DNA of 64,000 nt from Sandaracinaceae bacterium. Its GTDB lineage: Bacteria; Myxococcota_A; Polyangia; Polyangiales; Houyiibacteriaceae. Below are positions 51,762-60,949 of the stretch, piece by piece. Under the pieces are notes generated by a model. That model did not search any database. It saw nothing but the letters and a program-made list of their open reading frames with translations, and was not told the origin of the DNA. How positions within the stretch are numbered: the stretch's first letter is position 1; each line of letters opens with the position of its first letter. The stretch spans positions 434,001 through 498,000 of the forward strand of contig JACKEI010000001.1 of the NCBI GenBank assembly GCA_020633075.1, given 5' to 3'. The position numbers were made by a program, and so were the translations under genes.

Positions 51762-52805
51762 TCAGCCGACCTGGATCCGTGCCTCGCCCGTGGCGTCCGA
51801 GGCGACGATCTCGCCCACGCGGTACACGGGCTCGCCCATGGCGGCGAGGGCAGCCACGACCGCCGCAGCGTCCGAGGGCGGGACGATCATGGTGAAGCCG
51901 AGGCCGACGTTGAAGGTGCGCTGCATCTCCGCTTCCGCCACGCCTCCTTCGCGCTGTATGAGGTCGAAGATCGCGGGGCGCGGCCAAGCCGACAGCGTGA
52001 CCTTCATGCCCACTCCGTCGGGGAGGCCGCGGTGCAGGTTGCCGGGCAGGCCGCCGCCGGTGATGTGGCAGAAGCCCCGGATGTCGCCTGCGGCGAGCGC
52101 CGTACGCGCGACGTCCGCGTAGATGCGCGTGGGCCGCAGCAGGACGTCGCCCAGCGGCGCGTCGAGCCCCTCCGGTGTGTCGGTCAGCGAGAGTGGGTTC
52201 TCGCGGTCCAGGAGCGCCCGCCGCGCCAGGCTGAAGCCGTTGCTGTGCAGCCCGGAAGACGCGACCCCCAGCACGACGTCGCCCACCGCGATGCGCTCGC
52301 CCGTGATCAGCGCCTTGCGTCCGACGACGCCGACGGAGAAGCCCGCCAGATCGTACTCACCCCCGCCGTAGAAGCCCGGCAGCTCGGCGGTCTCGCCCCC
52401 GAGCAGCGCGCACCCGGCTTGCTTGCAGCCCTCGGCGATGCCTCGCACCACAGCCTCGCCCTGGTCCACGTCCAGCTTGCCCGTGGCGAAGTAGTCGAGG
52501 AAGAACAGGGGACGCGCGCCCACCGTGAGCACGTCGTTGACGCACATGGCGACGAGATCGATGCCGACGGTGTCGTGACGGTCGAGCGCGAACGCGAGCT
52601 TGAGCTTGGTGCCGACGCCGTCTGTGCCCGAGACGAGCACGGGGTCCTCGATGTCCCCCGGGAGGCTGCAGAGGCCCGCGAAGCCGCCGACCCCGCCGAT
52701 GACGTGCGGGGTGCGCGTGGCGGCTGCCAGGGGCTTGATGCGGTCGACCAAGCGTTCTCCGGCGTCGATGTCGACGCCCGCGTCGCGGTAGGTGAGGCCT
52801 TTCAT
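51762..52805 (-). CDS. purM: Phosphoribosylformylglycinamidine cyclo-ligase PurM
   Basis: 347 residues, normal length. Makes AIR from FGAM with ATP in purine synthesis. Motifs include the N-terminal YRDAGVDIDAGERLVDRI, SGTDGVGTKLKLA (~79-91), LVAMCVNDVLTVGARPLFFLDY (~102-123) and GGETAELPGFY. It heads the same-strand series purM-purN-FAD oxidoreductase-pilT. No purine riboswitch is seen in the 122 bp upstream. Confidence 0.96.
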   Translation of the reverse strand: MKGLTYRDAGVDIDAGERLVDRIKPLAAATRTPHVIGGVGGFAGLCSLPGDIEDPVLVSGTDGVGTKLKLAFALDRHDTVGIDLVAMCVNDVLTVGARPLFFLDYFATGKLDVDQGEAVVRGIAEGCKQAGCALLGGETAELPGFYGGGEYDLAGFSVGVVGRKALITGERIAVGDVVLGVASSGLHSNGFSLARRALLDRENPLSLTDTPEGLDAPLGDVLLRPTRIYADVARTALAAGDIRGFCHITGGGLPGNLHRGLPDGVGMKVTLSAWPRPAIFDLIQREGGVAEAEMQRTFNVGLGFTMIVPPSDAAAVVAALAAMGEPVYRVGEIVASDATGEARIQVG

Positions 52806-52927
52806 GTCGCCGCCTGTAGCACGACCCTGGGCTCCCTGCGAAGCGCCGCCCGCACACCGAGGCGCAGGTCTCCAGGGCGGGCCCGGCGGTGCTCGAGGTG
52901 GCCGGGGCGCCAGACGGGGGGGAGGCG

Positions 52928-53389
52928 CTACTCCGCGCTCGCTTCGGGAGCCGCAGGCGCAGCGTCCGCCGGCTCACTGGAGCGCATGCTCACGGCGACG
53001 CCGAGGCCGACGATGATCAGCATGACTACCGCGACGCCGATCATCTGCCGCTTGGGCTTCTCGGTTGGCAGCGGCGGGAGGGGGATGGCGTCGAGAGAGA
53101 TCTCGCCGGACAGCGCGTGCTCCTGACGTGCCGGCTCCGACCCTGCGCCGCTGTCGCCCTGCGCGACCTCCCAGGCCGGCTTGAACGTGCTCGCGAAGCG
53201 GTCGTGGGCGGCCGCGTCGAACTTGTTCTTGGTGTCGACGGCAGCTGCGGCGGGGCCTGCGGGGGCCGCGTCACTCGCACTTCCGCCCTCGGCTGCAGGC
53301 GTCTCGGCTGCAGGTGCCGTCGACGGCGTCTCGGTCCGCTTGGCGGGTGCGATCGACTCTTTGCTGCTTTTTTTCTTCTTCTTCGCCAC
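52928..53389 (-). CDS. Small single-pass membrane protein
   Basis: 153 residues. A Lys/Ser-rich N-terminus (MAKKKKKSSKES) and an Ala/Pro/Glu low-complexity segment (~20-60) lead to one hydrophobic helix (QMIGVAVVMLIIVGLGVAVSM, ~114-134) and a short Ala/Glu tail outside. No enzyme motif. This is a typical small tail- or single-anchored protein of myxobacteria. 31 bp separate it from the YbjN-like gene upstream on the same strand. Confidence 0.75.
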   Translation of the reverse strand: MAKKKKKSSKESIAPAKRTETPSTAPAAETPAAEGGSASDAAPAGPAAAAVDTKNKFDAAAHDRFASTFKPAWEVAQGDSGAGSEPARQEHALSGEISLDAIPLPPLPTEKPKRQMIGVAVVMLIIVGLGVAVSMRSSEPADAAPAAPEASAE

Positions 53390-53420
53390 TCGTGTCTCCT
53401 GCGGAGCGTTCCGTCGTCTC

Positions 53421-53879
53421 TCAGTCGCTGCCCGGGAAGAGCTCGGCCAGGCGGTCGTCCCACTCGTCGGCCACCGCCGCTACGGTCGTGATGAGGTCGT
53501 CGAACTCCTCGAAGTCGAGCCCGCCCAGGCGGCGCAGCGCGCGCAGATAAAGGGCGTCGCGGTCCTTGTCGATGGCGAACGCGCCGTCGCTGGTGACCAG
53601 GAAGTTGAGCTCGAGCAGGCGACGATAAAATTCCTCGCGACCCTCCCGGGGCACGTCCATGATGCGCGACAGAAGCAGCAGCGTTCCATGCTCTACCAAC
53701 ACATTGATCCCCACCGTCGCCGAGCCCCGCTGCACCTCCGTGTAGCCGTCGCGGTCCAGGGGCGCGATGGCGATGCCGACCTGGTCACCGAAGCGGCGCA
53801 AGTAGTCGTTCACCATCTCCGGCGCGTCGCGGTACGTGCGACCGCTCGGGCGGTCTTGGAACAGAGGGGACTGGGTCAA
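53421..53879 (-). CDS. YbjN/CesT-like domain protein
   Basis: 152 residues. The alpha-beta pattern (MVNDYLRRFGDQVGIA, then INVLVEHGTLLLLSRIMDV, EEFYRRLLELNFLVTSDGAFAI, LYLRALRRLGGLDFEEFDDLI) matches the YbjN/Tir-chaperone (CesT) fold, seen in chaperones and small regulators. The longest frame starts at TTG 53879; ATG at 53816 (MVNDYLRR) is also possible. No partner is known. It is divergent from the amidase gene with almost no intergenic space. Confidence 0.8.
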   Translation of the reverse strand: MTQSPLFQDRPSGRTYRDAPEMVNDYLRRFGDQVGIAIAPLDRDGYTEVQRGSATVGINVLVEHGTLLLLSRIMDVPREGREEFYRRLLELNFLVTSDGAFAIDKDRDALYLRALRRLGGLDFEEFDDLITTVAAVADEWDDRLAELFPGSD

Positions 53880-53899
53880 GGTTGGCTGGGGGCGGACGA

Positions 53900-55675
53900 T
53901 TGAGGGGTCTGTCTCGGCGGGGGCCCGCGCGTGGGCCGGAACGTATCAGGCACCGGTGGGCTTGGCGAGGGGCCCCGTGCGTCACGCTCTCGCTGACCCT
54001 GGCGCTCGGGACTGGCTCGATGGGCTGCGGGTCGCCCGCGTCGGACGAGGCGGTGCAGCGCGTCGTCCCCGAGGGAGAGGGGCGCCTCGCGGGAGCCGAG
54101 CAGTGGAGCGAGGCCAGGCTCCGCGAGGAGCTGACTCGACTGGAGGAGGAGCGCGCGCGGGAGGGTGATGCTCTCCAGACGGCCAGCCTGGCGCGGATGC
54201 AGGGCGAGCTCGCACGGACGCTGGCGAACCGGACGGGGGCGCCCGCAGACCTCAGCCGCGCGCGTGTGTTGCTGACGGACGCGCTCTCGGTGGGCGCCGG
54301 TGACGACGCGTCCTGGACCCTGGACGCCGAGCGCTGCGAGACGGGGCTTGCGCTCATGCAGCTGGAGTCCATCGACGCCCAGGACGTCGAGGTGGCGCTC
54401 CGCGTCGCGAACACGATTGTGGAGCGCTTCCAGGTGGCGGACGACCGCCCGGACCCGGCCCCTGGCGACGAGGCGGGGCAGCTGCGTCTGCTCGACTGCG
54501 TCCGCCGTGCACGTCGCTCCCGCGGCTCGCTCGAGGGATCACGCGCCGCCTTCGCGGGCACCGCGGAAGACGCGGGCGCAGACGCTGCGGTGAGTGGCGC
54601 GGCGGCCGAGCCTGCCTCACCCGTGCGCCTCACCAACATCGAGGTGTACTCGGGGGGCGAGCTGGGGGCGCGGGCCGTGCTGCGCTTCGACGGGGAGGCG
54701 CGCTTCACCGTGGGGCAGTCTCCTGCCACGAACGGTGACCCGCCTCGCGCCTGGGTCGACGTACCGGACGCTCAGCCCGAGCCGACCGTGGGTGAGGTCT
54801 GGCAGGTGAATTCCGGCGGGCTCACGCAGGCGCGCCGGCTCACCAGCGCCGCCGGCGGGACACGCGTGCTCTTCGATCTGGCTCCTGGCGCGCGGCACCG
54901 CGTCTTCGCGTTCCCCGAGCCCTTCCGGCTGGTGGTGGATATCGAGTCGCGCGACAGCCTCGCGAGGGCCGTGCAACCGCAGCTCCCCGAGGGGGCCGCG
55001 CACCCGACGCGGGTCATCGTGCTGGACCCCGGTCACGGCGGCACCGAGCGCGGCGCGTCCGCTGGCAGGCTGCGTGAGAGCCAGCTCGCCCTCGACCTCG
55101 CCACGCGCGTCGCCATCTTGCTGCGTCGCGCCCTCCCGGGCGTGCGCGTGCTCTTGACCCGGCAGGCGGACGTGACCGTGTCTCTGGAGGAGCGCACGGC
55201 GATGGCCAACGCCGTGGGCGCGGACCTCTTCGTGTCCATCCACCTCAACGCGGCCGAGGAGCCCGTCGAACACGGTGGCGTCACCACCTTCGTCTTGGAC
55301 ACTACCAACCAGCGCCAGGCCAACCGGCTGGCCGCGCGGGAGAACGGCACGTCCACGCGCGACGTGACGGATCTGCAGCGGCTGTTGGCCGGGCTTCACC
55401 GCCGGGAGCAGATCGCGCTCTCCCGCGAGCTGGCCGAGGCCGTGCACCGTGGCACGCTGGCCGGCGGGCGCCGCGTGCTGCCTCGCCTGCCGGATCGTGG
55501 GGTTCGGAGCGCGATGTTCCACGTGCTGGTCGGCGCGCGCATGCCGGCCGTGCTCCTGGAGGCCTCCTTCCTGAGCAAGCCCGACGAGGCCGCCGCGCTG
55601 GGCACTCCCCGCTACCGGCAGGCGCTCGCCGAGGGCATCGCGGCGGGTATCGAGCGCTACGTCTCCGGCTCCTGA
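53900..55675 (+). CDS. N-acetylmuramoyl-L-alanine amidase (AMIN plus Amidase_3), probable lipoprotein
   Basis: About 591 residues from a TTG start. A hydrophobic segment ends LALGTGSMGCGSP, probably a lipobox. A helical region (~60-200) follows; then an AMIN beta domain (~240-350), which targets peptidoglycan; then the zinc amidase: VLDPGHGGTERG (His), LRESQLALDLATR (Glu), LFVSIHLNA (His) and LLEASFLSK (catalytic Glu). It cleaves the stem peptide from MurNAc, as AmiC does in cell separation. The start is not certain: TTG at 53882 is also possible and no ATG precedes the signal. Confidence 0.88.
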   Translation: MRGLSRRGPARGPERIRHRWAWRGAPCVTLSLTLALGTGSMGCGSPASDEAVQRVVPEGEGRLAGAEQWSEARLREELTRLEEERAREGDALQTASLARMQGELARTLANRTGAPADLSRARVLLTDALSVGAGDDASWTLDAERCETGLALMQLESIDAQDVEVALRVANTIVERFQVADDRPDPAPGDEAGQLRLLDCVRRARRSRGSLEGSRAAFAGTAEDAGADAAVSGAAAEPASPVRLTNIEVYSGGELGARAVLRFDGEARFTVGQSPATNGDPPRAWVDVPDAQPEPTVGEVWQVNSGGLTQARRLTSAAGGTRVLFDLAPGARHRVFAFPEPFRLVVDIESRDSLARAVQPQLPEGAAHPTRVIVLDPGHGGTERGASAGRLRESQLALDLATRVAILLRRALPGVRVLLTRQADVTVSLEERTAMANAVGADLFVSIHLNAAEEPVEHGGVTTFVLDTTNQRQANRLAARENGTSTRDVTDLQRLLAGLHRREQIALSRELAEAVHRGTLAGGRRVLPRLPDRGVRSAMFHVLVGARMPAVLLEASFLSKPDEAAALGTPRYRQALAEGIAAGIERYVSGS

Positions 55676-55725
55676 GCGCGTCGTCGCGCGCAGCGGGGGC
55701 GTAGGCGGCTGCTTGCGGCAGCGCC

Positions 55726-58446
55726 GTGGGCTTTCCATACTCGCACATCGTGCGCGACGTATCGCCCTCACCCGCGTTGGACCTCGGCCGCTTCGCGCCC
55801 ACCCTCGGCCCCACCTGCGGTGGCTATCTCAAGTCTTACCGTGCCCGGTTCGAAGAGGCCGTGCGCCGGGGCACTCCGGGCGTGGAAGGCGCGCGGCAAC
55901 ACGCGCGCGCCATCGACGGCTTGCTGAACGCTCTCTACTGCGCCGCAGACGCCGCCGCTCGAACGGACGCGAAGCCCAAGGGCCGGCTGTCGCTCGTTGC
56001 GGTGGGCGGGTACGGGCGCCAGACGCTCGGTCTCCACAGCGACGTCGACGTGCTCTTCCTCTGCGACGACCCAACGGAGCCCTATGTGCGCCGCGTCTCG
56101 GAGGGGCTGCTCTATCCCCTCTGGGACCTCGGGGTGGACATCGGACACGCCGTGCGTGGCGTGGACGAGACCATCCGGTTGGCGCTCGAGGACATCCGCA
56201 CGTCCACCACGCTCCTGGACCTCCGCTGCGTCGCCGGTGACCGCCACATCGTGGACGAGCTGCACGCGCGCGGTCAGGAGGAGGTCTTCGAGTCCAACCT
56301 GGACCGCTTCCTGGACGCGCTCACCGAAGACACGGAGTCACGCCACCGCCGCTTCGGGGACTCGCTCTTCCTGCTGGAGCCGGAGGTCAAGCAAGGACGC
56401 GGCGGGCTGCGCGATCTGGACGTGGCGGAGTGGACCATTCGCGCGCGCCACGGAGTGCGTCGCGTGGACGAGTACGTCACCTGCGGCGCATTGGTGGAGC
56501 GCGAGGTGGAGCGACTGGAGGCGGCGCGCGAGATGCTGTGGCGCACGCGCAACCTGCTACACCTGCGCGCGGGCCGTCAGCAAGACCGGCTCACCTTCGC
56601 GGACCAGGAAGAGATCGCCGAGCAGCTGGGCTTCGTGGACGGCATCTCGCTGGCGGTCGAGCAGTTCATGCAGGCCTACTACCGTCACGCGCGCGTCGTG
56701 GCGCAGACCACGGAGCGCATGCTGGACCGCGCGCGGGCCGTGCGCGAGAGCTCTCACCCACGCGGTATCCGCGTGTTCGGCGACGGTACCGTGCAGGTGG
56801 GCACGCGCGTGGATCTGGAGCGCCCCGAGTCCCTGGCGGACGATCCGGCGTTGGCCCTGCGTCTGTACCGGCGCGCCCTGCGGCACCAGCTCACGCCGCA
56901 CCCGCAGACGCGCGACGTCATCGCCCGCGCGGCCGCGAACAAGGACTGGCGCGAGCGTCTGCGCCGCTCCGAAGAGGCCACCCAGCTCTTCGTCGGGATC
57001 GTCAAGCACGTGGGTGACGCGCCCTTCCGTGGTGGTGCCCTGACCGAGCTGCACGAGGTGGGCCTGATCACCGCGATGGTCCCGGAGTTCGGGCCGCTCG
57101 TGGGCCGCGTCATGCACGACGCCTACCACGTGTACACGGTGGACATTCACTCCATCCTCGCGGCCGAGAAGTTCCGCACGCTGATCCGCGGCGACCACAC
57201 CGACCAGCTCGGCATGGCCTCGCGCCTGGCCGCCGTCGCTCCCCGCCGCCTGCCCATCTTCCTCGCGCTGCTGTTGCACCACCTGGGGCGCGCCTACGGA
57301 CGTGGGCAGCAGGCCCGCGGCGCCCAGATGGCGCATGACGTGGCGCGCCGCTTCGGGCTCTCGGAAGCGGACGCCGACCGCGTCAGCTTTCTCATCCGGG
57401 AGCACTGGAACTTCTACCGCATGGCGACGCAGCGCGACGTCCATGACCGGGAGACGCTGGCGGAGGTGGCCAAGACCATCGCCAGCCACGAGGGGCTCAG
57501 CGACCTCTACGTCATGACCGTGTGCGTCTTGGCCACCATCAACACCAGCGCCATGACCACGTGGAAGTCGCGCATGCTGGAGGAGCTGTACGTCGCGCTG
57601 ATGTACTACTTCGAAGAGGGGCACGACCCCAGCCAGCGGGCGGCGGGCATCCGCGACGAGGTGCGCCGCGCGTTCGGCGAGGCCTCCGCGCCGCAGCGGG
57701 AGGCCCTCGACGCCTTCATCCGGGGGATGCCCGAGCGCTACCTGCTCGCCAACAACGTGGAGAGCATCGTGGCCCACGCGCGCTTCGCCATCGAGCATGA
57801 CGCGGAGGACGTGGCCGTGCGCTTGGGGCCCGGCCCGGCGGATGATGGCCTCGAGCTGGTGGTCATGACCGACGACCGCCCGGGTCTCTTGGCCGACGTG
57901 GCCGCGGTGCTCGCCGCGAACCGCCTGAGCGTCGTCGGCGCCGAGGTCTACGCGCGCGAGACCGGCACGGCGCGACGCGCGTTCGACACCTTCCTGGTAC
58001 GACGTGCCGGCCCGGGGACCATCCCCGCCGACATGGCCGCGCGCCTCTCGCACGACATCCGCGACCGCCTCGCCAACCGCGTCAGCGCCAAGGAGCTCAT
58101 CTCGCGCCCCCCGAAGCCCCCCGAGTGGGCCACGCGCCAGGTCCCGGACGCGCCCACCGAGGTGTCGGTCGACAACGAGGTCTCGTCCACGTGCACGGTG
58201 GTGGACGTCTTCACACGCGACCGGCCCGGCCTGCTCTCCGTGATCGCGCGCGTGTTCGCGGCGCGGGAGCTCAACATCGTGCTCTCCAAGGTGAACACCG
58301 AGGGCGAGCGCGTGGCCGACGTGTTCTACGTGCAGCGGCCGGACGGCTCCAAGGTGAGCACGCGCGAAGAGGTGAAGGCCCTCCGCGACGCGCTGCGCAA
58401 CGAGGTCGTGGCCTTCCACGCCGAGCAGGGAGCGAAGCCATCGTGA
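55726..58446 (+). CDS. glnD: Bifunctional [protein-PII] uridylyltransferase GlnD with a degenerate HD domain
   Basis: 906 residues. The nucleotidyltransferase domain is intact: GGYGR (~93-97) and SDVDVLF. The HD (uridylyl-removing) domain is present in outline (HVYTVDIH at ~468-475) but its metal ligands are changed: HD is HH (518-519), the downstream D-H pair of E. coli (GGDH) is QQ, and the distal Asp (TVADI) is absent (TVCVL). Two C-terminal ACT domains (DDRPGLLADV and RDRPGLLSVI) remain, which sense glutamine. It should uridylylate PII proteins but may not remove UMP. Overlaps the next gene by GTGA. Confidence 0.93.
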   Translation: MGFPYSHIVRDVSPSPALDLGRFAPTLGPTCGGYLKSYRARFEEAVRRGTPGVEGARQHARAIDGLLNALYCAADAAARTDAKPKGRLSLVAVGGYGRQTLGLHSDVDVLFLCDDPTEPYVRRVSEGLLYPLWDLGVDIGHAVRGVDETIRLALEDIRTSTTLLDLRCVAGDRHIVDELHARGQEEVFESNLDRFLDALTEDTESRHRRFGDSLFLLEPEVKQGRGGLRDLDVAEWTIRARHGVRRVDEYVTCGALVEREVERLEAAREMLWRTRNLLHLRAGRQQDRLTFADQEEIAEQLGFVDGISLAVEQFMQAYYRHARVVAQTTERMLDRARAVRESSHPRGIRVFGDGTVQVGTRVDLERPESLADDPALALRLYRRALRHQLTPHPQTRDVIARAAANKDWRERLRRSEEATQLFVGIVKHVGDAPFRGGALTELHEVGLITAMVPEFGPLVGRVMHDAYHVYTVDIHSILAAEKFRTLIRGDHTDQLGMASRLAAVAPRRLPIFLALLLHHLGRAYGRGQQARGAQMAHDVARRFGLSEADADRVSFLIREHWNFYRMATQRDVHDRETLAEVAKTIASHEGLSDLYVMTVCVLATINTSAMTTWKSRMLEELYVALMYYFEEGHDPSQRAAGIRDEVRRAFGEASAPQREALDAFIRGMPERYLLANNVESIVAHARFAIEHDAEDVAVRLGPGPADDGLELVVMTDDRPGLLADVAAVLAANRLSVVGAEVYARETGTARRAFDTFLVRRAGPGTIPADMAARLSHDIRDRLANRVSAKELISRPPKPPEWATRQVPDAPTEVSVDNEVSSTCTVVDVFTRDRPGLLSVIARVFAARELNIVLSKVNTEGERVADVFYVQRPDGSKVSTREEVKALRDALRNEVVAFHAEQGAKPS

Positions 58447-59483
58447 CGGCGCGCGGGACAACGCTTCGGTCGGCGCTCGCGCTGCTCGTAGCCTGCGGGG
58501 CGGCGGGCGTCCCGAGCGTGCTGCTGGGCTGCGGCGGAGGTGGCTCGAGCCAGAGCGTCCACACGCGCTTGAGCGACGACATCGACTTCGAAGAAGAGGG
58601 TGACGCGCGACACCCTGCGAGCGAGCGGGTGGCGGCTGGGGAGGCCAAGCTGGTGGCGGGCGACCTCGAGGGGGCGCTCGCGGACTTCCGTGCGGCGCTC
58701 GCCGAGGACCCCGACGACCCGCGCGCGCACCTGGACCTGGGGCTGGTCCTGGAGCTCCGCGAGGAGCTGGAGGGTGCGGAGGCGGCTTACCGGCGCGCCC
58801 TCGCGCTGGATGCGGAGTTCCCCGAGGCGCTGAACAACCTGGGGCTGCTCTTGCTGGACTCGGAGCGCTCCGCCGAGGCCGTGACCTTGCTGCGACGGGC
58901 CGTCGAGCTCCGGCCTGGCTACGCCGAGGCCACCCTCAACCTCGGGCTCGCGCTCGAAGACGAGGGCGATCTCGCGGGGGCCCTCGAGGCGTACCGGCGC
59001 GCCGCGCGGCTGTCTCCGAGCGACCCGTACCCCCGGGTCAGCGCCGGGCTCCTGCTCGCGGCCCAGGGGGACGACACGGCCGCGCGCACGGAGCTCCAGC
59101 GGGCTCGCTCGCTGGCTCAGGGCGACGCTGGCACGCTGCTGCAGATTGGCTCCGCGCTGCGTCAGCTGTCGGACTTCCCCGGGGCCGTGCAGGCGCTGCG
59201 GGACGCCGTGGAGGCCAACGACGGGGTGCTCTCGCCCACGCTGGCCGGCGAGCTCGCGCTGGCTCAGCTGGGCAGCTCCGACGCGGCGGGTGCCCGCGCG
59301 ACGATCGACGCGGCGATCGCGACCAGTCCGGACGACGCGACCCTGCACTTCCTGGCCGGCCGCTTGGCGATCGAGCGCGGCGATGACGCGGCCGCGCGCG
59401 CGGCTCTGCGGCGCATGCTGGAGCTCGAACCCCGCGGCGAGCGTGCCGACAGCGCCCGCACCTGGCTTAGCGCGCACCCCTGA
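58443..59483 (+). CDS. TPR-repeat lipoprotein
   Basis: 346 residues from GTG 58443, coupled to the glnD stop. A signal with a lipobox-like PSVLLGCGG (Cys near 30) is followed by about eight TPR repeats (for example LEGALADFRAALAEDPDDPRAHLDLG, EGAEAAYRRALALDAEFPEALNNLG). It is a probable outer-membrane or periplasmic scaffold. No enzyme motif. Its link to nitrogen control through glnD is only positional. Confidence 0.85.
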   Translation: MTARGTTLRSALALLVACGAAGVPSVLLGCGGGGSSQSVHTRLSDDIDFEEEGDARHPASERVAAGEAKLVAGDLEGALADFRAALAEDPDDPRAHLDLGLVLELREELEGAEAAYRRALALDAEFPEALNNLGLLLLDSERSAEAVTLLRRAVELRPGYAEATLNLGLALEDEGDLAGALEAYRRAARLSPSDPYPRVSAGLLLAAQGDDTAARTELQRARSLAQGDAGTLLQIGSALRQLSDFPGAVQALRDAVEANDGVLSPTLAGELALAQLGSSDAAGARATIDAAIATSPDDATLHFLAGRLAIERGDDAAARAALRRMLELEPRGERADSARTWLSAHP

Positions 59484-59486
59484 CGC

Positions 59487-60185
59487 TCAGCCGCGCTCGG
59501 GGCCGCCTTCGGACGCAGGAGGCTCTTCGGACCCGGCCGGCTCTTCGGGCGCGGGAGGCTCTTCGGGCACGGCCGAAGGCGCGACCGGGAGCTTGTTCAG
59601 ACCCACCAGGAAGACCTCGTAGCTCTCGTCGCGCGTGGCCTTCGGGCGCACCACACGGGTCTCCCCATAGCGTTCCCGCACGGCCTTCTGTGCGTCGGGG
59701 AACTCCTTGCCCTGGAAGATCTTGCCGGTGAAGCGGCCGCCCTCCACGAGCACGCGGTCGGCCACCTGAAGCGCGGTCATGAAGAGCTCGTAGCTGCGGT
59801 ACATGTCGGCGTCGCGCACGCCCGTGGTGTTGGGCGCCATGTCGCTGATGACCACGTCGAACGCGCCCAGCGTGTCCAGCTGGAGGTCATGGACGTCCAA
59901 CACCTCGATGCGCGCGTTGGGGGGCAGCGCCGCGCGATGCTCCTGGATGTCCACGCCATAGACGCGCCCCTCGAGGCCCACCCGGGTAGCGGCGTACATG
60001 GTCCACGAGCCGGGCGCCGCGCCCAGGTCGAGCACGCGCTGCCCACGCCGGAAGAGCCGCACCTTCAGGTCGATCTCTTCCAGCTTGTAGACCGAGCGAG
60101 CAGGAAAGCCGTCGGCTTTCGCGCGACGGCCATAGGTGTCCTGGAGCCTTCGGTGTCCGCCGCCGCTGCGACGTCGACGAGACAA
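59487..60185 (-). CDS. rlmE: 23S rRNA (uridine-2552) 2'-O-methyltransferase RlmE (FtsJ)
   Basis: 232 residues from TTG 60185, with GAGAGG upstream. The catalytic K-D-K-E tetrad is present: Lys in SVYKLEEID, Asp in VVISDMAPN, Lys in FTGKIFQG and Glu in SYEVFLVG. The SAM motif is LDLGAAPGSWTMYA. A Pro/Glu-rich C-terminal tail (~205-232) is an addition. RlmE methylates U2552 in the A-loop, a late large-subunit step. It lies 10 bp after rplC and is co-transcribed with it. Confidence 0.93.
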   Translation of the reverse strand: MSRRRRSGGGHRRLQDTYGRRAKADGFPARSVYKLEEIDLKVRLFRRGQRVLDLGAAPGSWTMYAATRVGLEGRVYGVDIQEHRAALPPNARIEVLDVHDLQLDTLGAFDVVISDMAPNTTGVRDADMYRSYELFMTALQVADRVLVEGGRFTGKIFQGKEFPDAQKAVRERYGETRVVRPKATRDESYEVFLVGLNKLPVAPSAVPEEPPAPEEPAGSEEPPASEGGPERG

Positions 60186-60195
60186 CGAGCGCCTC

Positions 60196-60864
60196 TCAGC
60201 CTCGCGGCTGCGGGTTCTTCTTGACCGCGCCGCGAACCGTGACGACGCCGTTGCGGGCGCCGGGGACGCCACCCTCGACGAGGAGGATACCCTCTTCGTC
60301 CATCACCTTGGCGACCCGCAGGTTGAGCATGGTGATGGCCTTGTTGCCGTACTGGCCGCCCATGCGCTGACCCTTGAGCGTGTGGCCCGGGGTCATGTTC
60401 ATGCCGATGGAGCCACCGTGACGCTTGTACTCGTGGGTACCGTGACCCACGGTGCCGGCGCCCGAGAAGTTGTGGCGCTTCATGACACCGGCGAAGCCGC
60501 GGCCCTTGCTGGTGCCGGACACGTCGATGATCTGACCCTCGGTGAAGACGTCCGAGGGCTTGAGCGCCTGGCCGACCTCGTACTTGTCGGCGATGTCCGC
60601 GGTGACGCGGAACTCACGCACGACCGACGGGGGCTCCACGCCCAGCTTCTCGTACAGCGCGAGCTGCGGCTTCTTCACCAGCTTCTTGCGCTTGGTGCCG
60701 AAGCCGAGCTGGAGGGCCGTGTAGCCGTCCTTCGCCTGGGTGCGCTTGCCGACCACGACACACGGGCCGGTTTGAATGGCGGTGACGCGGGCGACTTCGC
60801 CGTCCTCTTGGAAAATCTGGGTGTTTCCAAGCTTCTTGCCGATGAGACCAAAGTTCGTATTCAT
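60196..60864 (-). CDS. rplC: 50S ribosomal protein L3, outside the S10 operon
   Basis: 222 residues, normal length. The conserved core KGRGFAGVMKRHNFSGAGTVGHG and the loop GSIGMNMTPGHTLKGQRMGGQYGN are present; L3 nucleates 50S assembly and its central loop approaches the peptidyl-transferase centre. In most bacteria rplC follows rpsJ in the S10 operon; here no other ribosomal gene is adjacent. A good promoter lies ~80 nt upstream. It may be the only copy (relocated) or a paralog; the window cannot decide. Confidence 0.96.
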   Translation of the reverse strand: MNTNFGLIGKKLGNTQIFQEDGEVARVTAIQTGPCVVVGKRTQAKDGYTALQLGFGTKRKKLVKKPQLALYEKLGVEPPSVVREFRVTADIADKYEVGQALKPSDVFTEGQIIDVSGTSKGRGFAGVMKRHNFSGAGTVGHGTHEYKRHGGSIGMNMTPGHTLKGQRMGGQYGNKAITMLNLRVAKVMDEEGILLVEGGVPGARNGVVTVRGAVKKNPQPRG

Positions 60865-60949
60865 GATCGCGAAGTTTGTTTTGGGGGCGTTCCGCCAGGT
60901 CGCACTCGCCGCGGCAGGACCACACAGGAGGGTCTGGAAAAGGGTGCGA

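Noticed and set aside
52806..52927. Purine riboswitch upstream of purM
   Set aside because: The 122 bp show no conserved purine-aptamer core or terminator; nothing supports it.
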